Source: Reichenbachiella sp. 5M10 (GTDB taxonomy: Bacteria; Bacteroidota; Bacteroidia; Cytophagales; Cyclobacteriaceae). From it: DNA of 64,000 bases. Positions 9,842 through 18,761 of the stretch are shown piece after piece; within the stretch, counting starts at the first letter, position 1; each line of letters starts with the position of its first letter. The stretch covers positions 493,501-557,500 of the forward strand of contig NZ_MDGR01000007.1 of assembly GCF_002742335.1 (NCBI RefSeq), read 5' to 3'. The notes below the pieces were generated by a model. That model ran no database searches. It was not told the origin of the DNA and saw nothing but the letters and a program-made list of their open reading frames with translations. A program made the position numbers and the translations under genes.

Positions 9842-10462
9842 TTGAGTTACGTCCCCAAAATATCTGAGAAGCTCCCCATTATGGAGATTTTCTATTCCAT
9901 CCAAGGAGAAGGGTACTATGCGGGGACACCAGCGATATTTATCCGTCTAGGAGGCTGTGATGTGGGCTGTGTATGGTGTGACGTCAAAGAGTCTTGGGAC
10001 GAGAAAGATCATCCGTTTTTTACTGTCAAGGAGATCGTCGACCAGATCCAGGATTATCCCTGCAAGACGATCATTGTCACAGGTGGAGAACCACTGATGT
10101 ATGACATGACGGAGTTGACCACTGCGCTCAAGGCGAAAGAGTATCAACTGAATATAGAAACCTCGGGAGCTTATCCGATGTCCGGTGTGTGGGATTGGGT
10201 ATGTTTCTCCCCGAAGAAATTCAAAGCGCCAGACCAGTCGGTCTACGCTGCAGCAAGCGAACTCAAAGCCATTGCCTTCAATAAATCTGATTTCAAATTT
10301 GCAGAAGAGCACGCGGAGCAAGTCAATGACAGATGCAAACTCTATCTACAGCCCGAGTGGTCCAAGGCTGATAAGATGACGCCAGAGATCATCGAATATG
10401 TCAAAGCGCATTCCCAGTGGAATATTTCGCTGCAGACACACAAGTATCTCGATATCCGATAA
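9842..10462 (+). CDS. queE: 7-carboxy-7-deazaguanine synthase QueE (radical SAM)
   Basis: A 206-residue radical SAM enzyme that converts 6-carboxytetrahydropterin to 7-carboxy-7-deazaguanine on the pathway to preQ0 and queuosine. The C-x3-C-x2-C iron-sulfur motif is C39-DVG-C43-VW-C46, preceded by the family hallmark SIQGEGYYAGTPAIFIRLGGC; TGGEPLMY is the SAM-binding GGE motif. The TTG start at 9842, one base after the folD stop, gives 13 residues before the conserved core, while the first ATG (9881) would begin MEIFYSIQGEG, leaving almost no N-terminus, so TTG is preferred. The other queuosine genes are not in the window. Confidence 0.93.
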   Translation: MSYVPKISEKLPIMEIFYSIQGEGYYAGTPAIFIRLGGCDVGCVWCDVKESWDEKDHPFFTVKEIVDQIQDYPCKTIIVTGGEPLMYDMTELTTALKAKEYQLNIETSGAYPMSGVWDWVCFSPKKFKAPDQSVYAAASELKAIAFNKSDFKFAEEHAEQVNDRCKLYLQPEWSKADKMTPEIIEYVKAHSQWNISLQTHKYLDIR

Positions 10463-10473
10463 AATTTTCTTGG

Positions 10474-10481
10474 TACTTTTG
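10474..10481 (+). promoter_or_regulatory. Possible -7 promoter element before PorE-like gene
   Basis: TACTTTTG matches TAnnTTTG about 90 bases before the next start codon. No good upstream TTTG was found at the usual distance, so this is a weak call. Confidence 0.3.
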
Positions 10482-10571
10482 TTTCAGTAGTCAAATGACA
10501 AAGGTGCTGACTCCTGAAAGGGTAAGTTGTCTTTAGGTTAGTTTGGCTATCCTAAAAGATACCTGTTCGAA

Positions 10572-12506
10572 ATGCGCTACACACTTCTATTTCTCTTTGT
10601 TTTTATTTTTGTTGACTCACACGCCCAGTACACTTCGTATCATTCGGAGGACAAAAAGGCACTTCGAGACTATGAGGAAGCACGGCAGTTGCTCAAGAGA
10701 GCACAGTTCCGTGAAGCCATGGAGCCGATGCTGGATGCGGTAGAGCGAGATCCAGATTTTATCGAAGTATGGCTTGCGCTGGGTAGTGCAAGCAACCGCT
10801 TGGGCTGGGATAGTTTGTCTTTTGTATATTTTAAGAAGGCGATTCGAATTGATCCTGATTATCCCAAATCAAAGTATGCCTACCATGCTATCGGGGAACA
10901 ATTCTACAAAGATGCAGTGTACGATAGCGCAGAGGCTTATTTGGAGCATTATCTACGAACTATACCTGGAGATACACGTACAGAGACAGCTGCCAGAGCG
11001 ATGATTTTGGATTGCCGATTTGCTCAGCAGGCGATTCAAAGCCCCTTTGACTACAATCTGCAAGAACTGGGAGCACATGCCAATTCCTTTGAGTTGCAGT
11101 ATTTTCCGTCATATTCAGTAGATATGCAGCGCTTGTATTTTACGAGAAGAGTAGGCTTGGACAACTATGACGATGAGGATATCTATTATTGCGACCGAGA
11201 CAGTACGACCAGAGGTTGGACTATGCCACAGTCGCTCTCACCCAATATCAACTCCGAAAACAACGAGGGAGCAGGTTCTGTCTCAGCAGACGGACGTACT
11301 TTGGTGTTTACTTCGTGCGATGGAGTCCGAGGCTTCGGAAGCTGTGATATCTATACGGCGGAGAAAGTCGGTGAGGATTGGAGTACTCCCCGAAATATTG
11401 GGAAGGCCATCAACAGCGGGGCTTGGGAAGCTCAGCCTAGTTTATCGGCAGACGGACGCACACTTCTTTTCGTCTCCAATCGCAGGGCAGGTTTTGGCGG
11501 TAAGGATATTTGGATCTCTGTCAAAGATAAAAAAGGGGATTGGCAACCAGCGTTCAACTTGGGCAAGGAGATCAATACGTCCAAAGATGAGATCAGTCCT
11601 TTTATTCATGCCAATGGAGAAACTATCTATTTTGCTTCGAATGGTCGAGAAGGTCTAGGAGGCTTTGATATCTACATGAGTGAAGTGGCTCAAGATTCTG
11701 TTTGGTCGGACCCAGTCAATTTGGGTGCGCCGCTCAATGATGCAAACGATCAAGTATCTCTTCACATCGGATCAGATGGCAAGTCAGGAGTATATACTGT
11801 GGAAAAATCAACGACTCAAGGTTTTCGGAGCAAGTTGTATGCTTTTGATCTACCGGATTCGTTTCGTGTGACACGTGAGAGTGCTTACCTCCGTGGCAAG
11901 GTGATTGATCATGAAAGCAAGAAACCCTTGTCTTCTACGATTCAGGTGTTCAAGTTGTCGGATGATCATTTTTATTCTCAGTTGGAGTCTGATCCCACAA
12001 ATGGGGAATATACTCTGGTACTCACAGAAGGGTATCGGTATGGTATCTATGTTTCTGCTCCGGGGTATCTATTTGTGGATTTCTCCTTTTCGTTAGCTGA
12101 CCTCCAGTCCTTTGATCGAAACTTGTTGGATATTGAGCTGCAGCCGATTCAGGTGGGGGCTTCCAGTACTTTGGGGAATATATTTTTTGATCATGATGAC
12201 TATCGTCTCAAAGAAGAGTCTATGTCCGAACTACGCGTCGTGTATTATTTTCTCAAACGCAACCCCAATGTAGTGATGGAAATCGCTGGCCATAGCGATA
12301 GCCAAGGAGAAGAGTCATACAATCTCAAACTTTCGACCCAGCGAGCCAAGACGGTGTATGATTTCTTGCTTTCGAAAGGAATCAGAGCTAGTCAGCTGAC
12401 CTTCAGAGGTTACGGTGAAAGTCAGCCGAAGACCACAGAAAGATCCGAGGCTGCACAGGCCAAAAATCGCCGAATTGAATTTTTGGTATTGGAAATCAAA
12501 CCATAA
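10572..12506 (+). CDS. PorE-like protein: TPR, beta-propeller, carboxypeptidase-regulatory-like and OmpA domains
   Basis: A 644-residue exported protein with signal peptide ending VDSHAQ. Order of parts: TPR-like helices (about 30-145); a PD40/WD40-like propeller (about 170-425) with repeats such as SVSADGRTLVFTS, SLSADGRTLLFVSNR and FIHANGETIYFASNG; a carboxypeptidase-regulatory-like fold beginning LRGKVIDHESKKPLS (about 439); and a C-terminal OmpA peptidoglycan-binding domain (about 536-643) with the motif GHSDSQGEESYNLKLSTQRA. This is the domain order known for PorE, a periplasmic component of the type IX secretion system that anchors to peptidoglycan, but the architecture is shared by paralogues with other roles. 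No other por gene is present here, so a secretion role is inferred only from architecture. Confidence 0.8.
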   Translation: MRYTLLFLFVFIFVDSHAQYTSYHSEDKKALRDYEEARQLLKRAQFREAMEPMLDAVERDPDFIEVWLALGSASNRLGWDSLSFVYFKKAIRIDPDYPKSKYAYHAIGEQFYKDAVYDSAEAYLEHYLRTIPGDTRTETAARAMILDCRFAQQAIQSPFDYNLQELGAHANSFELQYFPSYSVDMQRLYFTRRVGLDNYDDEDIYYCDRDSTTRGWTMPQSLSPNINSENNEGAGSVSADGRTLVFTSCDGVRGFGSCDIYTAEKVGEDWSTPRNIGKAINSGAWEAQPSLSADGRTLLFVSNRRAGFGGKDIWISVKDKKGDWQPAFNLGKEINTSKDEISPFIHANGETIYFASNGREGLGGFDIYMSEVAQDSVWSDPVNLGAPLNDANDQVSLHIGSDGKSGVYTVEKSTTQGFRSKLYAFDLPDSFRVTRESAYLRGKVIDHESKKPLSSTIQVFKLSDDHFYSQLESDPTNGEYTLVLTEGYRYGIYVSAPGYLFVDFSFSLADLQSFDRNLLDIELQPIQVGASSTLGNIFFDHDDYRLKEESMSELRVVYYFLKRNPNVVMEIAGHSDSQGEESYNLKLSTQRAKTVYDFLLSKGIRASQLTFRGYGESQPKTTERSEAAQAKNRRIEFLVLEIKP

Positions 12507-12658
12507 GAGTCGTTTTAGGACAAATCTCAGATTCCAAATATAAATCTTCTGAAAAGAGGTAATATTGGTCATATTGGTAGAATCTTTTGGCTTTTTTAGT
12601 ATTCCAAGAACAAGATTTGCCATACATGAAAAAGACTGCAAAAAAACAGTATGCGCGC

Positions 12659-12678
12659 CAACTAATAATTGTTAGTTG
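12659..12678. promoter_or_regulatory. Dyad CAACTAA-N6-TTAGTTG upstream of susC, candidate operator
   Basis: A perfect 7-bp inverted repeat with a 6-base spacer. It is not followed by a T-run, so it does not look like a terminator. It ends 27 bases before the TATGTTTG element, where a regulator could act on the susC operon. Confidence 0.4.
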
Positions 12679-12705
12679 AGGCTAGTGAAAGTGTTTCAAA
12701 TGCCA

Positions 12706-12713
12706 TATGTTTG
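12706..12713 (+). promoter_or_regulatory. Predicted -7 promoter element of first susC operon
   Basis: TATGTTTG matches TAnnTTTG and lies 50 bases before the chosen susC start. A good -33 TTTG is missing at the usual spacing, which would fit an activator-dependent promoter. Confidence 0.45.
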
Positions 12714-12763
12714 GAATTAGAAAACATACTTTTAAACATTTTTTAACAATTAAAACATACGAT

Positions 12764-15700
12764 ATGAAGAGGATTCTACTTATTTGTTTCATGTTGTTGT
12801 CTGCACTCGTGACAGAGTCGTGGGCACAAAATCGTACTATATCTGGTAAAGTTACCGATGATATGGGCGAGTCAATTCCTGGGGCAAATGTTGTCATTAA
12901 GGGAACAACAATTGGAACAACGTCTGACATAGACGGTAATTGGAAATTAAGCGTGCCTTCTGACGGAGGGACACTGGTAATTACGTTTGTCGGAATGGCG
13001 CCACAAGAGGTTGAGATTGGGGCTAGATCTGTAGTGGATGTGGCAATGGCTGCTGATGCTAAGCAATTGACAGAGGTTGTTGTGACTGCACAGGGTGTTG
13101 AGAGAGATATTAAATCTCTTGGATATTCAGCTACAGCTGTAGGTGAAGAGGAAGTTACTCGAGGAAGAACTAGTGACGTCATGAGTTCACTACAAGGTAA
13201 AGTTGCTGGAGTTAATATTAGCTCAGCTTCAGGTGCTCCAGGAGCATCAACTAAGGTGATTCTTAGAGGATATTCTTCTATTGGTGGAAACAACAACCCG
13301 TTGTATATCGTGGATGGTGTGCCTATCAATAACAGTTCTAACTATGTTAATGCTTCTAACTCAAGCACTGATATAAATAGATCTCAAGATTTTGGTAACA
13401 GAGCGAATGATATTAACCCTGATGATATTGCATCGGTCACTATTTTGAAAGGTGCTTCTGCGACTGCATTGTATGGGTCTAGAGCAGCCAACGGTGTGAT
13501 TTTGATCACCACTAAAAGTGGCAGTAACTCTAAAGGAATGACAGTCGCCTTTACAAGTTCAGCTACATTTACTCAGCCGTTGAGGTTGCCAGATTTACAA
13601 GATACTTTTGGTCAAGGATGGAGTGGTCACTGGGATTCTTCTGAGAACGGTAGTTGGGGACCAGTAATGGACGGAGACGATCGTTTGTGGGGTAACGTAG
13701 TGGATAATTCACAGCAAATAAAAAGCTTTGAGTCAAGAGATAACTTGAAGGATTTCTATGAAACAGGTACTTCATATATCAATACTCTGTCATTGAGTGG
13801 CGGAAACGATCTCGCTACGTATTACCTGTCTTATGGTAATGTGTCTCAGGACGGTATCGTACCAGGTGATCACGATATTTTAGATAGAAATACGCTTTCT
13901 ATGAGAGGGACGTTGAAGACCAAAAAAGTAAAAGTGGAGTCTTCCCTGAATTTTTCTAAGAAGAAGCAAAGTGTAATCACTACCGGTCAAGGTGGAGGAG
14001 GTACAACTACTTTTCAAGAATTGATTCAAATTCCTAGAGATTTTAGCATTGTAGACATGAAGGATTACAACGACCCCTTCTACAACTTGGATAATTTCTA
14101 CACTCCATACGCTCAAAATCCATACTATTCTATCAATGAAAATGGAAATGAATTTGATGAGAATAGAGTGTACGGTAAGGTGCAATTGACGTACAATTTC
14201 ACAGATTGGTTGAATGCCTCGTATCGTTTGGGAGCGGATGTAGCCAATTCTACGATTACAGATTGGATTGCTATTGCTGAGACGAACCCTGGTACCCCGA
14301 ATGCTGCGATCCAGCAAATTCCAGGTCAAGTGACTGAGTCTACAAGGGAAGCCGTCGAGTTTGATCATACATTCATGTTGAATGCTTACAAAGAGGTTTC
14401 TTCTGGTTTGAGTTTGTCAGGTTTGATTGGCTTAAATATCAATCAAAGGTCTACACGTAATTTTTCTACTACAGCCGCAGATTTGGATATCCCAGGTTTT
14501 TATGTGTTGGGTAATGCATCAGGGACTCCAGTACCTACTACTTATGTGTCAGAAAGAAGGTTGGTGGGGCTATATGGTCAGGTAGAAGCTTCGTATAAGG
14601 ATTATCTTTTCTTAACCATTGTGGCTAGAAATGATTGGTCTTCGACACTACCTATAGAGAACAACTCTTTCTTTTACCCAGGGGCTAACTTGAGCTTTGT
14701 CTTTACGGAGACTACCTCTGTATTTGACAACATCATGTCGTTCGGTAAGTTGAGAGCGAGTTGGGGACAAACAGGTAATGATGCCAGTCCATATTCAGTG
14801 AATTCTGTTTTGATACCTGGAAACGTTGCACTTCCTTTTGGGGATATTACATTGCCATTCAACGGAGTGAACGGGTTCGAAGTGTCTAATCAAATTGGTA
14901 ATCAAGCGCTGCAACCAGAGATCACCTCAGAGATCGAACTAGGGTTTGATATTAGATTTTTGAATAATCGTATAGGTGTTGATTTTACTTATTACGATAG
15001 ATCAACTACAGATCAAATTTTGGCTGTGCCTGTTGCTGTATCGAGTGGATATACTTCGCAAGTTCAGAATTTGGGAGAAGTTTCTAATAAAGGGATTGAG
15101 TTGATGGTGAATTTGACACCTATCAAGACTTCTAATTTTACTTGGGATGTGAGTTACAACTTTACGAAAAACAAAAATGAAGTTGTGAAATTGAATGGTG
15201 ATTTGGATAAGGTAGTCTTGAATTCTCTTTATGGGATAGAACTTATAGCAGAAGAAGGGAAGCCATTGGGTACTATCTTGGGTCATACAGAGAAAACTAC
15301 GGATGATGGTAGAATTATTGTGAGTGAAAGCAATGGGATTCCTTTGGTTGCTGACGATAAAGTGGAATACGGAGACATTAATCCAGATTTCACGATGGGA
15401 TTGAGTAACAGGTTCTCTTATAAGGGGCTTTCGATGAATATTCTTCTAGACTATAGAAAAGGGGGAATGATGTATTCATATACACAACGATTGACACAGT
15501 TTGTAGGGAATTCAGTTAATACTACTTATAACAGCAGGAGACCATTTATCGTTCCTAATTCTGTGATTGAACATGCCGATGGATCATACTCGGAAAACTA
15601 TATTGCAGTAGATATGGCAGATATTAATAACTATTGGAACCAAACGTCAAACAACGCTCGAAGTAGAGATCATGTGATTGATCGTTCTTTCTTGAAGTTG

Positions 15701-15934
15701 AGAGAAGTTAGTATAGGTTATGATTTTCCTCAGACAGTGATTGGGAATACGTTCTTGAATTCACTTTCATTGAATGTGATCGGAAGAAACTTACTGTTGT
15801 TTACTCCAGAAGAGAATCAAATCGTGGATCCAGAATCTACTACTATGGGTAATGACCTACTCGGAGCATTTGGTGAGTTTGGAGTCGGTCCAACAACTAG
15901 AAGCTATGGAGTAAGCTTGAAAGCAACTTTCTAA
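12764..15934 (+). CDS. SusC/RagA-family TonB-linked outer-membrane transporter
   Basis: A 1056-residue TonB-dependent outer-membrane channel. It has a signal peptide (MKRILLICFMLLSALVTESWAQ), a carboxypeptidase-regulatory-like domain (ISGKVTDDMGESIPGANVVIKG), a TonB-box-like LTEVVVTAQG segment, a plug domain with the SusC hallmark NPLYIVDGVPINN, and a long beta-barrel ending in the terminal aromatic LKATF. The frame extends upstream to 12707, but the signal peptide begins at 12764. It is followed after 18 bases by its SusD partner, and SusC/SusD pairs act together as a lidded importer powered by TonB. No glycosidase is encoded nearby, so the cargo may not be a glycan. Confidence 0.95.
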   Translation: MKRILLICFMLLSALVTESWAQNRTISGKVTDDMGESIPGANVVIKGTTIGTTSDIDGNWKLSVPSDGGTLVITFVGMAPQEVEIGARSVVDVAMAADAKQLTEVVVTAQGVERDIKSLGYSATAVGEEEVTRGRTSDVMSSLQGKVAGVNISSASGAPGASTKVILRGYSSIGGNNNPLYIVDGVPINNSSNYVNASNSSTDINRSQDFGNRANDINPDDIASVTILKGASATALYGSRAANGVILITTKSGSNSKGMTVAFTSSATFTQPLRLPDLQDTFGQGWSGHWDSSENGSWGPVMDGDDRLWGNVVDNSQQIKSFESRDNLKDFYETGTSYINTLSLSGGNDLATYYLSYGNVSQDGIVPGDHDILDRNTLSMRGTLKTKKVKVESSLNFSKKKQSVITTGQGGGGTTTFQELIQIPRDFSIVDMKDYNDPFYNLDNFYTPYAQNPYYSINENGNEFDENRVYGKVQLTYNFTDWLNASYRLGADVANSTITDWIAIAETNPGTPNAAIQQIPGQVTESTREAVEFDHTFMLNAYKEVSSGLSLSGLIGLNINQRSTRNFSTTAADLDIPGFYVLGNASGTPVPTTYVSERRLVGLYGQVEASYKDYLFLTIVARNDWSSTLPIENNSFFYPGANLSFVFTETTSVFDNIMSFGKLRASWGQTGNDASPYSVNSVLIPGNVALPFGDITLPFNGVNGFEVSNQIGNQALQPEITSEIELGFDIRFLNNRIGVDFTYYDRSTTDQILAVPVAVSSGYTSQVQNLGEVSNKGIELMVNLTPIKTSNFTWDVSYNFTKNKNEVVKLNGDLDKVVLNSLYGIELIAEEGKPLGTILGHTEKTTDDGRIIVSESNGIPLVADDKVEYGDINPDFTMGLSNRFSYKGLSMNILLDYRKGGMMYSYTQRLTQFVGNSVNTTYNSRRPFIVPNSVIEHADGSYSENYIAVDMADINNYWNQTSNNARSRDHVIDRSFLKLREVSIGYDFPQTVIGNTFLNSLSLNVIGRNLLLFTPEENQIVDPESTTMGNDLLGAFGEFGVGPTTRSYGVSLKATF

Positions 15935-15952
15935 TTACTAAATATAGAAAAG

Positions 15953-17416
15953 ATGAAAAAATATATAATTTATTTGTTAGTGATTGCTGTAGGTGTATTG
16001 CCTTCATGTGATGACTATTTGGATATTAATACTGACCCTAATAATGCTTCTGATGCACCAGCCAGCCTCGTATTTCCGGCAGCTACACTTTCGGTGATCA
16101 GTGTGATCGGTGGTGACTATGCAATATCTGGAAACATGTGGTCTCAGTATTGGACACAAAACAATTCTTCCAATCAGTACAAAAGTGTTGATGGGTTCAA
16201 TTTGCAAAGTACTTTTCAGCAAGGTCGTTTTTCGGAGCTGTATTCTGGTGCTTTGAATGATTTGAAATATACTAAGAATAAGGCAAGCGAGTCTGAAGAC
16301 TGGAATGTTTATTTGATGGCTACTTTGTTGGAAGCCTATACTTTTCAAGTGTTGGCTGATTTGTACGGAGAGATTCCATTTGATCAGGCGTTGGAAGGTG
16401 ATGTAAGTAACTTCGCTCCTGAGTACATAAGTGGTGAGGCTGTGTATGATTCTCTAATTGTACGTATAGATAAAGCTTTGGCAAAGGATTTGGGTGCAGT
16501 TACTAGTACTGATCCTGGAGCTTCTGATTTGGTTTTTGGTGGAGATATGGACAATTGGGTGAAGTTTGCAAATACACTCAAGTTGAAAATATACATGAGG
16601 CAAACGGAGGCGAGAGCAACTGTTGCACAAACTGGTATTGACGCTTTGTATGCTAGTGGTGCCCAGTTTTTGGACGTGGATGCAGGGGTGTTCGATTTCA
16701 AAAATGAAGCCAATGCTAGTAACCCTTTATATGAGCAAGATAGGAGACAATTGAATACTCCAAACAATATTCGTGCGAGCCAAACTTTTGTCGATTACTT
16801 GACTAATAGTGGAGACCCAAGATTGGATGTATTGTTTGAAGTACCTGTTAACGGAGGTGCTGTTACAGGGATGAGACAAGGTGATTACGAGAGACCAACT
16901 ACTGAATTGGATTCTGATGATATTTCTTTGGCTGTTATATCTGCAATAGATCCTGTGTTATTCTTTAGTGAGTCAGAATCCCTGTTTTTGCAGGCAGAAG
17001 CGGCTGCTAGGGGGTATGGTACAGGAATTGCTTCTGATTTGTACGATGAAGCAGTTCTGGCCGCATTTGATCGTTTGGGAGAGGATGGATTGTCATTTAT
17101 CCAAACAGGTGGATTGTATGAGTATCCTGCAGGTACTATGGCCGAAAATATTGAGGCCATTATGATGCAAAAATGGGTTTCTCAAGCTAGAGTAAATGGA
17201 TTGGAATCTTGGTTTGACCATCTCAGAACAGGGATACCTGTAGAAAATGATGATCCAAGTAGTACTACTGTTGCCGGTGAGTTGAATTACCCTGTAAATG
17301 GTGTAACTGCGGGTAGATACCCAAGACGTTTGTTGTACCCGGATAGTGAGGTGAGTAGAAACCCAAATACACCAGAGCAAAAGGATATTTTTACTCCTGT
17401 TTGGTGGGATAAATAA
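15953..17416 (+). CDS. SusD/RagB-family outer-membrane lipoprotein (SusD-like_2 type)
   Basis: A 487-residue lipoprotein; lipobox before Cys in VLPSC, followed by DDYLDINTDPNNAS. The acidic pair after Cys fits surface export, and DINTDPNN near the N-terminus is characteristic of the SusD-like_2 branch. SusD proteins form the lid over the SusC barrel and bind the nutrient outside the cell. TPR-like helices occupy the middle and the C-terminus ends near FTPVWWDK. Co-transcribed with susC and two lipoprotein genes. Confidence 0.93.
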   Translation: MKKYIIYLLVIAVGVLPSCDDYLDINTDPNNASDAPASLVFPAATLSVISVIGGDYAISGNMWSQYWTQNNSSNQYKSVDGFNLQSTFQQGRFSELYSGALNDLKYTKNKASESEDWNVYLMATLLEAYTFQVLADLYGEIPFDQALEGDVSNFAPEYISGEAVYDSLIVRIDKALAKDLGAVTSTDPGASDLVFGGDMDNWVKFANTLKLKIYMRQTEARATVAQTGIDALYASGAQFLDVDAGVFDFKNEANASNPLYEQDRRQLNTPNNIRASQTFVDYLTNSGDPRLDVLFEVPVNGGAVTGMRQGDYERPTTELDSDDISLAVISAIDPVLFFSESESLFLQAEAAARGYGTGIASDLYDEAVLAAFDRLGEDGLSFIQTGGLYEYPAGTMAENIEAIMMQKWVSQARVNGLESWFDHLRTGIPVENDDPSSTTVAGELNYPVNGVTAGRYPRRLLYPDSEVSRNPNTPEQKDIFTPVWWDK

Positions 17417-17427
17417 AAAATCGAGAT

Positions 17428-18171
17428 ATGAAAAAGATAAATTTAATTATAGCAGTATTCTTTGTCTCTATATTGAGTTCATGTGGAGATTTGGAAACGG
17501 AAGGCGTTTCAAGAGTTACTTATTTTCCTACGTTTGAAAGTGAAGGAAGTGACTTAGTTATTGTTGATCCTAGCGAGACTTATTCTGATGTTCCTGTAAT
17601 GGCGACTGAAGATGGTGTGGAGCTGGAAGTGACTAGTGTAGTGAATGGCAGGTATTCAGGTTATAAGGGAGCTGATTTAGGTCCTAATGAAGATGAGTAT
17701 GTTATTACATATACTGCGACCAATGGAGATGGATTTCCTGGATCTACGACACGAACTGTGACAAAAGTGACAACTGGTGATTTGGTTAATAGCATTTCAG
17801 GTTATTACTCTTGTTATACAGAACGGGACAATGACAGTAAGGAGAATTATAGTAATGTGCCGATTTTGATATGGGAAACTTCTCCAAATGTGTATGAGAT
17901 ATCATGTTTAGTTGGAGGTTTTTATGGTGATTCAGCGGCGAAGAATTACGGAGATGGATATCTCTGCAGAGGAGGTACTGTTACCGTAAACGATCTTGCT
18001 ACCAATAGTTTCTCGTTTAGTACTGGTGAATTTCCTATTTGGGGTAATACGGGTGATATTCAATCAATGACTGTAGATCCAGCAACCAAAACAATTAAAT
18101 TTCAGACATTAACAGATTTTGGAAGCAATTGGTACATGACTTTGGTCCAAATACAGCCAGATGAGCTTTAA
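17428..18171 (+). CDS. DUF5012 / BT_2262-like surface lipoprotein
   Basis: A 247-residue lipoprotein with lipobox ILSSC. The N-terminal half (about 25-115) looks like an immunoglobulin-type beta domain (PVMATEDGVELEVTSVVNG, then DEYVITYTATNGDGFPGSTTR), and the second half is a beta-rich domain with GYYSCYTERDNDS and a glycine- and aromatic-rich run. This matches what I recall of DUF5012 proteins that accompany certain SusC/SusD pairs, including the BT2261-2264 system of Bacteroides thetaiotaomicron, where these lipoproteins sit on the transporter. It starts 11 bases after susD. Its exact role is unknown. Confidence 0.7.
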   Translation: MKKINLIIAVFFVSILSSCGDLETEGVSRVTYFPTFESEGSDLVIVDPSETYSDVPVMATEDGVELEVTSVVNGRYSGYKGADLGPNEDEYVITYTATNGDGFPGSTTRTVTKVTTGDLVNSISGYYSCYTERDNDSKENYSNVPILIWETSPNVYEISCLVGGFYGDSAAKNYGDGYLCRGGTVTVNDLATNSFSFSTGEFPIWGNTGDIQSMTVDPATKTIKFQTLTDFGSNWYMTLVQIQPDEL

Positions 18172-18198
18172 TTTGTTGGCAATTTTAAATTTGATGAA

Positions 18199-18699
18199 AT
18201 GAAAAATATATTTAGAAATATTATACTTCCATTTATGTTCTTGGGACTTGTGTCTTCTTGTGATCAAGAGTCAGCAGATCCTGGGGCTACAGAAATGGAA
18301 GCTTTGGCTGGGGAATGGTATATTCAATATTATGTTGAAACACCTGCTGGTTCTGGTGAATTTGCAGACACTGGATATGGTTACTATAAGGTGATAACTT
18401 CAAATACGGCTGCAAATACGGCTACCGAAATGCTAGTTGATGATTTAGGATGGGGTATCACTTATAAGGTAGATGTGTCGGGTTTTGAATTTAGTGTTAC
18501 GGATTCCCCTGATTTGGCTGGAAGTACAGATGCTGTGTCTATTAACAACGGGATTGTTATTCCTGATGGTGGTTTGTCCACATCGGGTGTGGTTACGGAT
18601 AGTATCTCATTTGAGTTTGTTCAGCCAACGGCTACAGATAATGCTCTTTACAGAGCTTCTGGAGTTAGAAGGACTGGTTTCTTAGAGGACGAGCATTAA
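18199..18699 (+). CDS. Lipoprotein of the lipid-binding putative hydrolase type (PF12888-like)
   Basis: A 166-residue lipoprotein with lipobox LVSSC. The rest is a single beta-rich, lipocalin-like domain: MEALAGEWYIQYYVETPAGSG, a central WGITYKVDVSG, and a C-terminal SISFEFVQP strand. This matches the small Bacteroidota family annotated as lipid-binding hydrolases, often last in susCD operons; enzymatic activity is not demonstrated to my knowledge. It lies 27 bases after the DUF5012 gene, and the operon ends at a strong terminator right after it. Confidence 0.65.
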   Translation: MKNIFRNIILPFMFLGLVSSCDQESADPGATEMEALAGEWYIQYYVETPAGSGEFADTGYGYYKVITSNTAANTATEMLVDDLGWGITYKVDVSGFEFSVTDSPDLAGSTDAVSINNGIVIPDGGLSTSGVVTDSISFEFVQPTATDNALYRASGVRRTGFLEDEH

Positions 18700-18723
18700 T
18701 TTTTTAATAGAAAAGTAAAGATT

Positions 18724-18753
18724 AAAAGAGCTGATTTATCAGCTCTTTTTTTT
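18724..18753 (+). terminator. Rho-independent terminator of first susCD operon
   Basis: AAAAGAGCTGA, loop TTTA, TCAGCTCTTTT: a perfect 11-bp stem running into a tract of eight T. It begins 24 bases after the last lipoprotein stop codon. Confidence 0.85.
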
Positions 18754-18761
18754 ATGATTAC

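Noticed and set aside
12682..13329. 215-codon minus-strand frame rich in Thr, Pro and Ser
   Set aside because: It is the antisense of the SusC signal, carboxypeptidase-like and plug segments; composition reflects the codons of the real gene.
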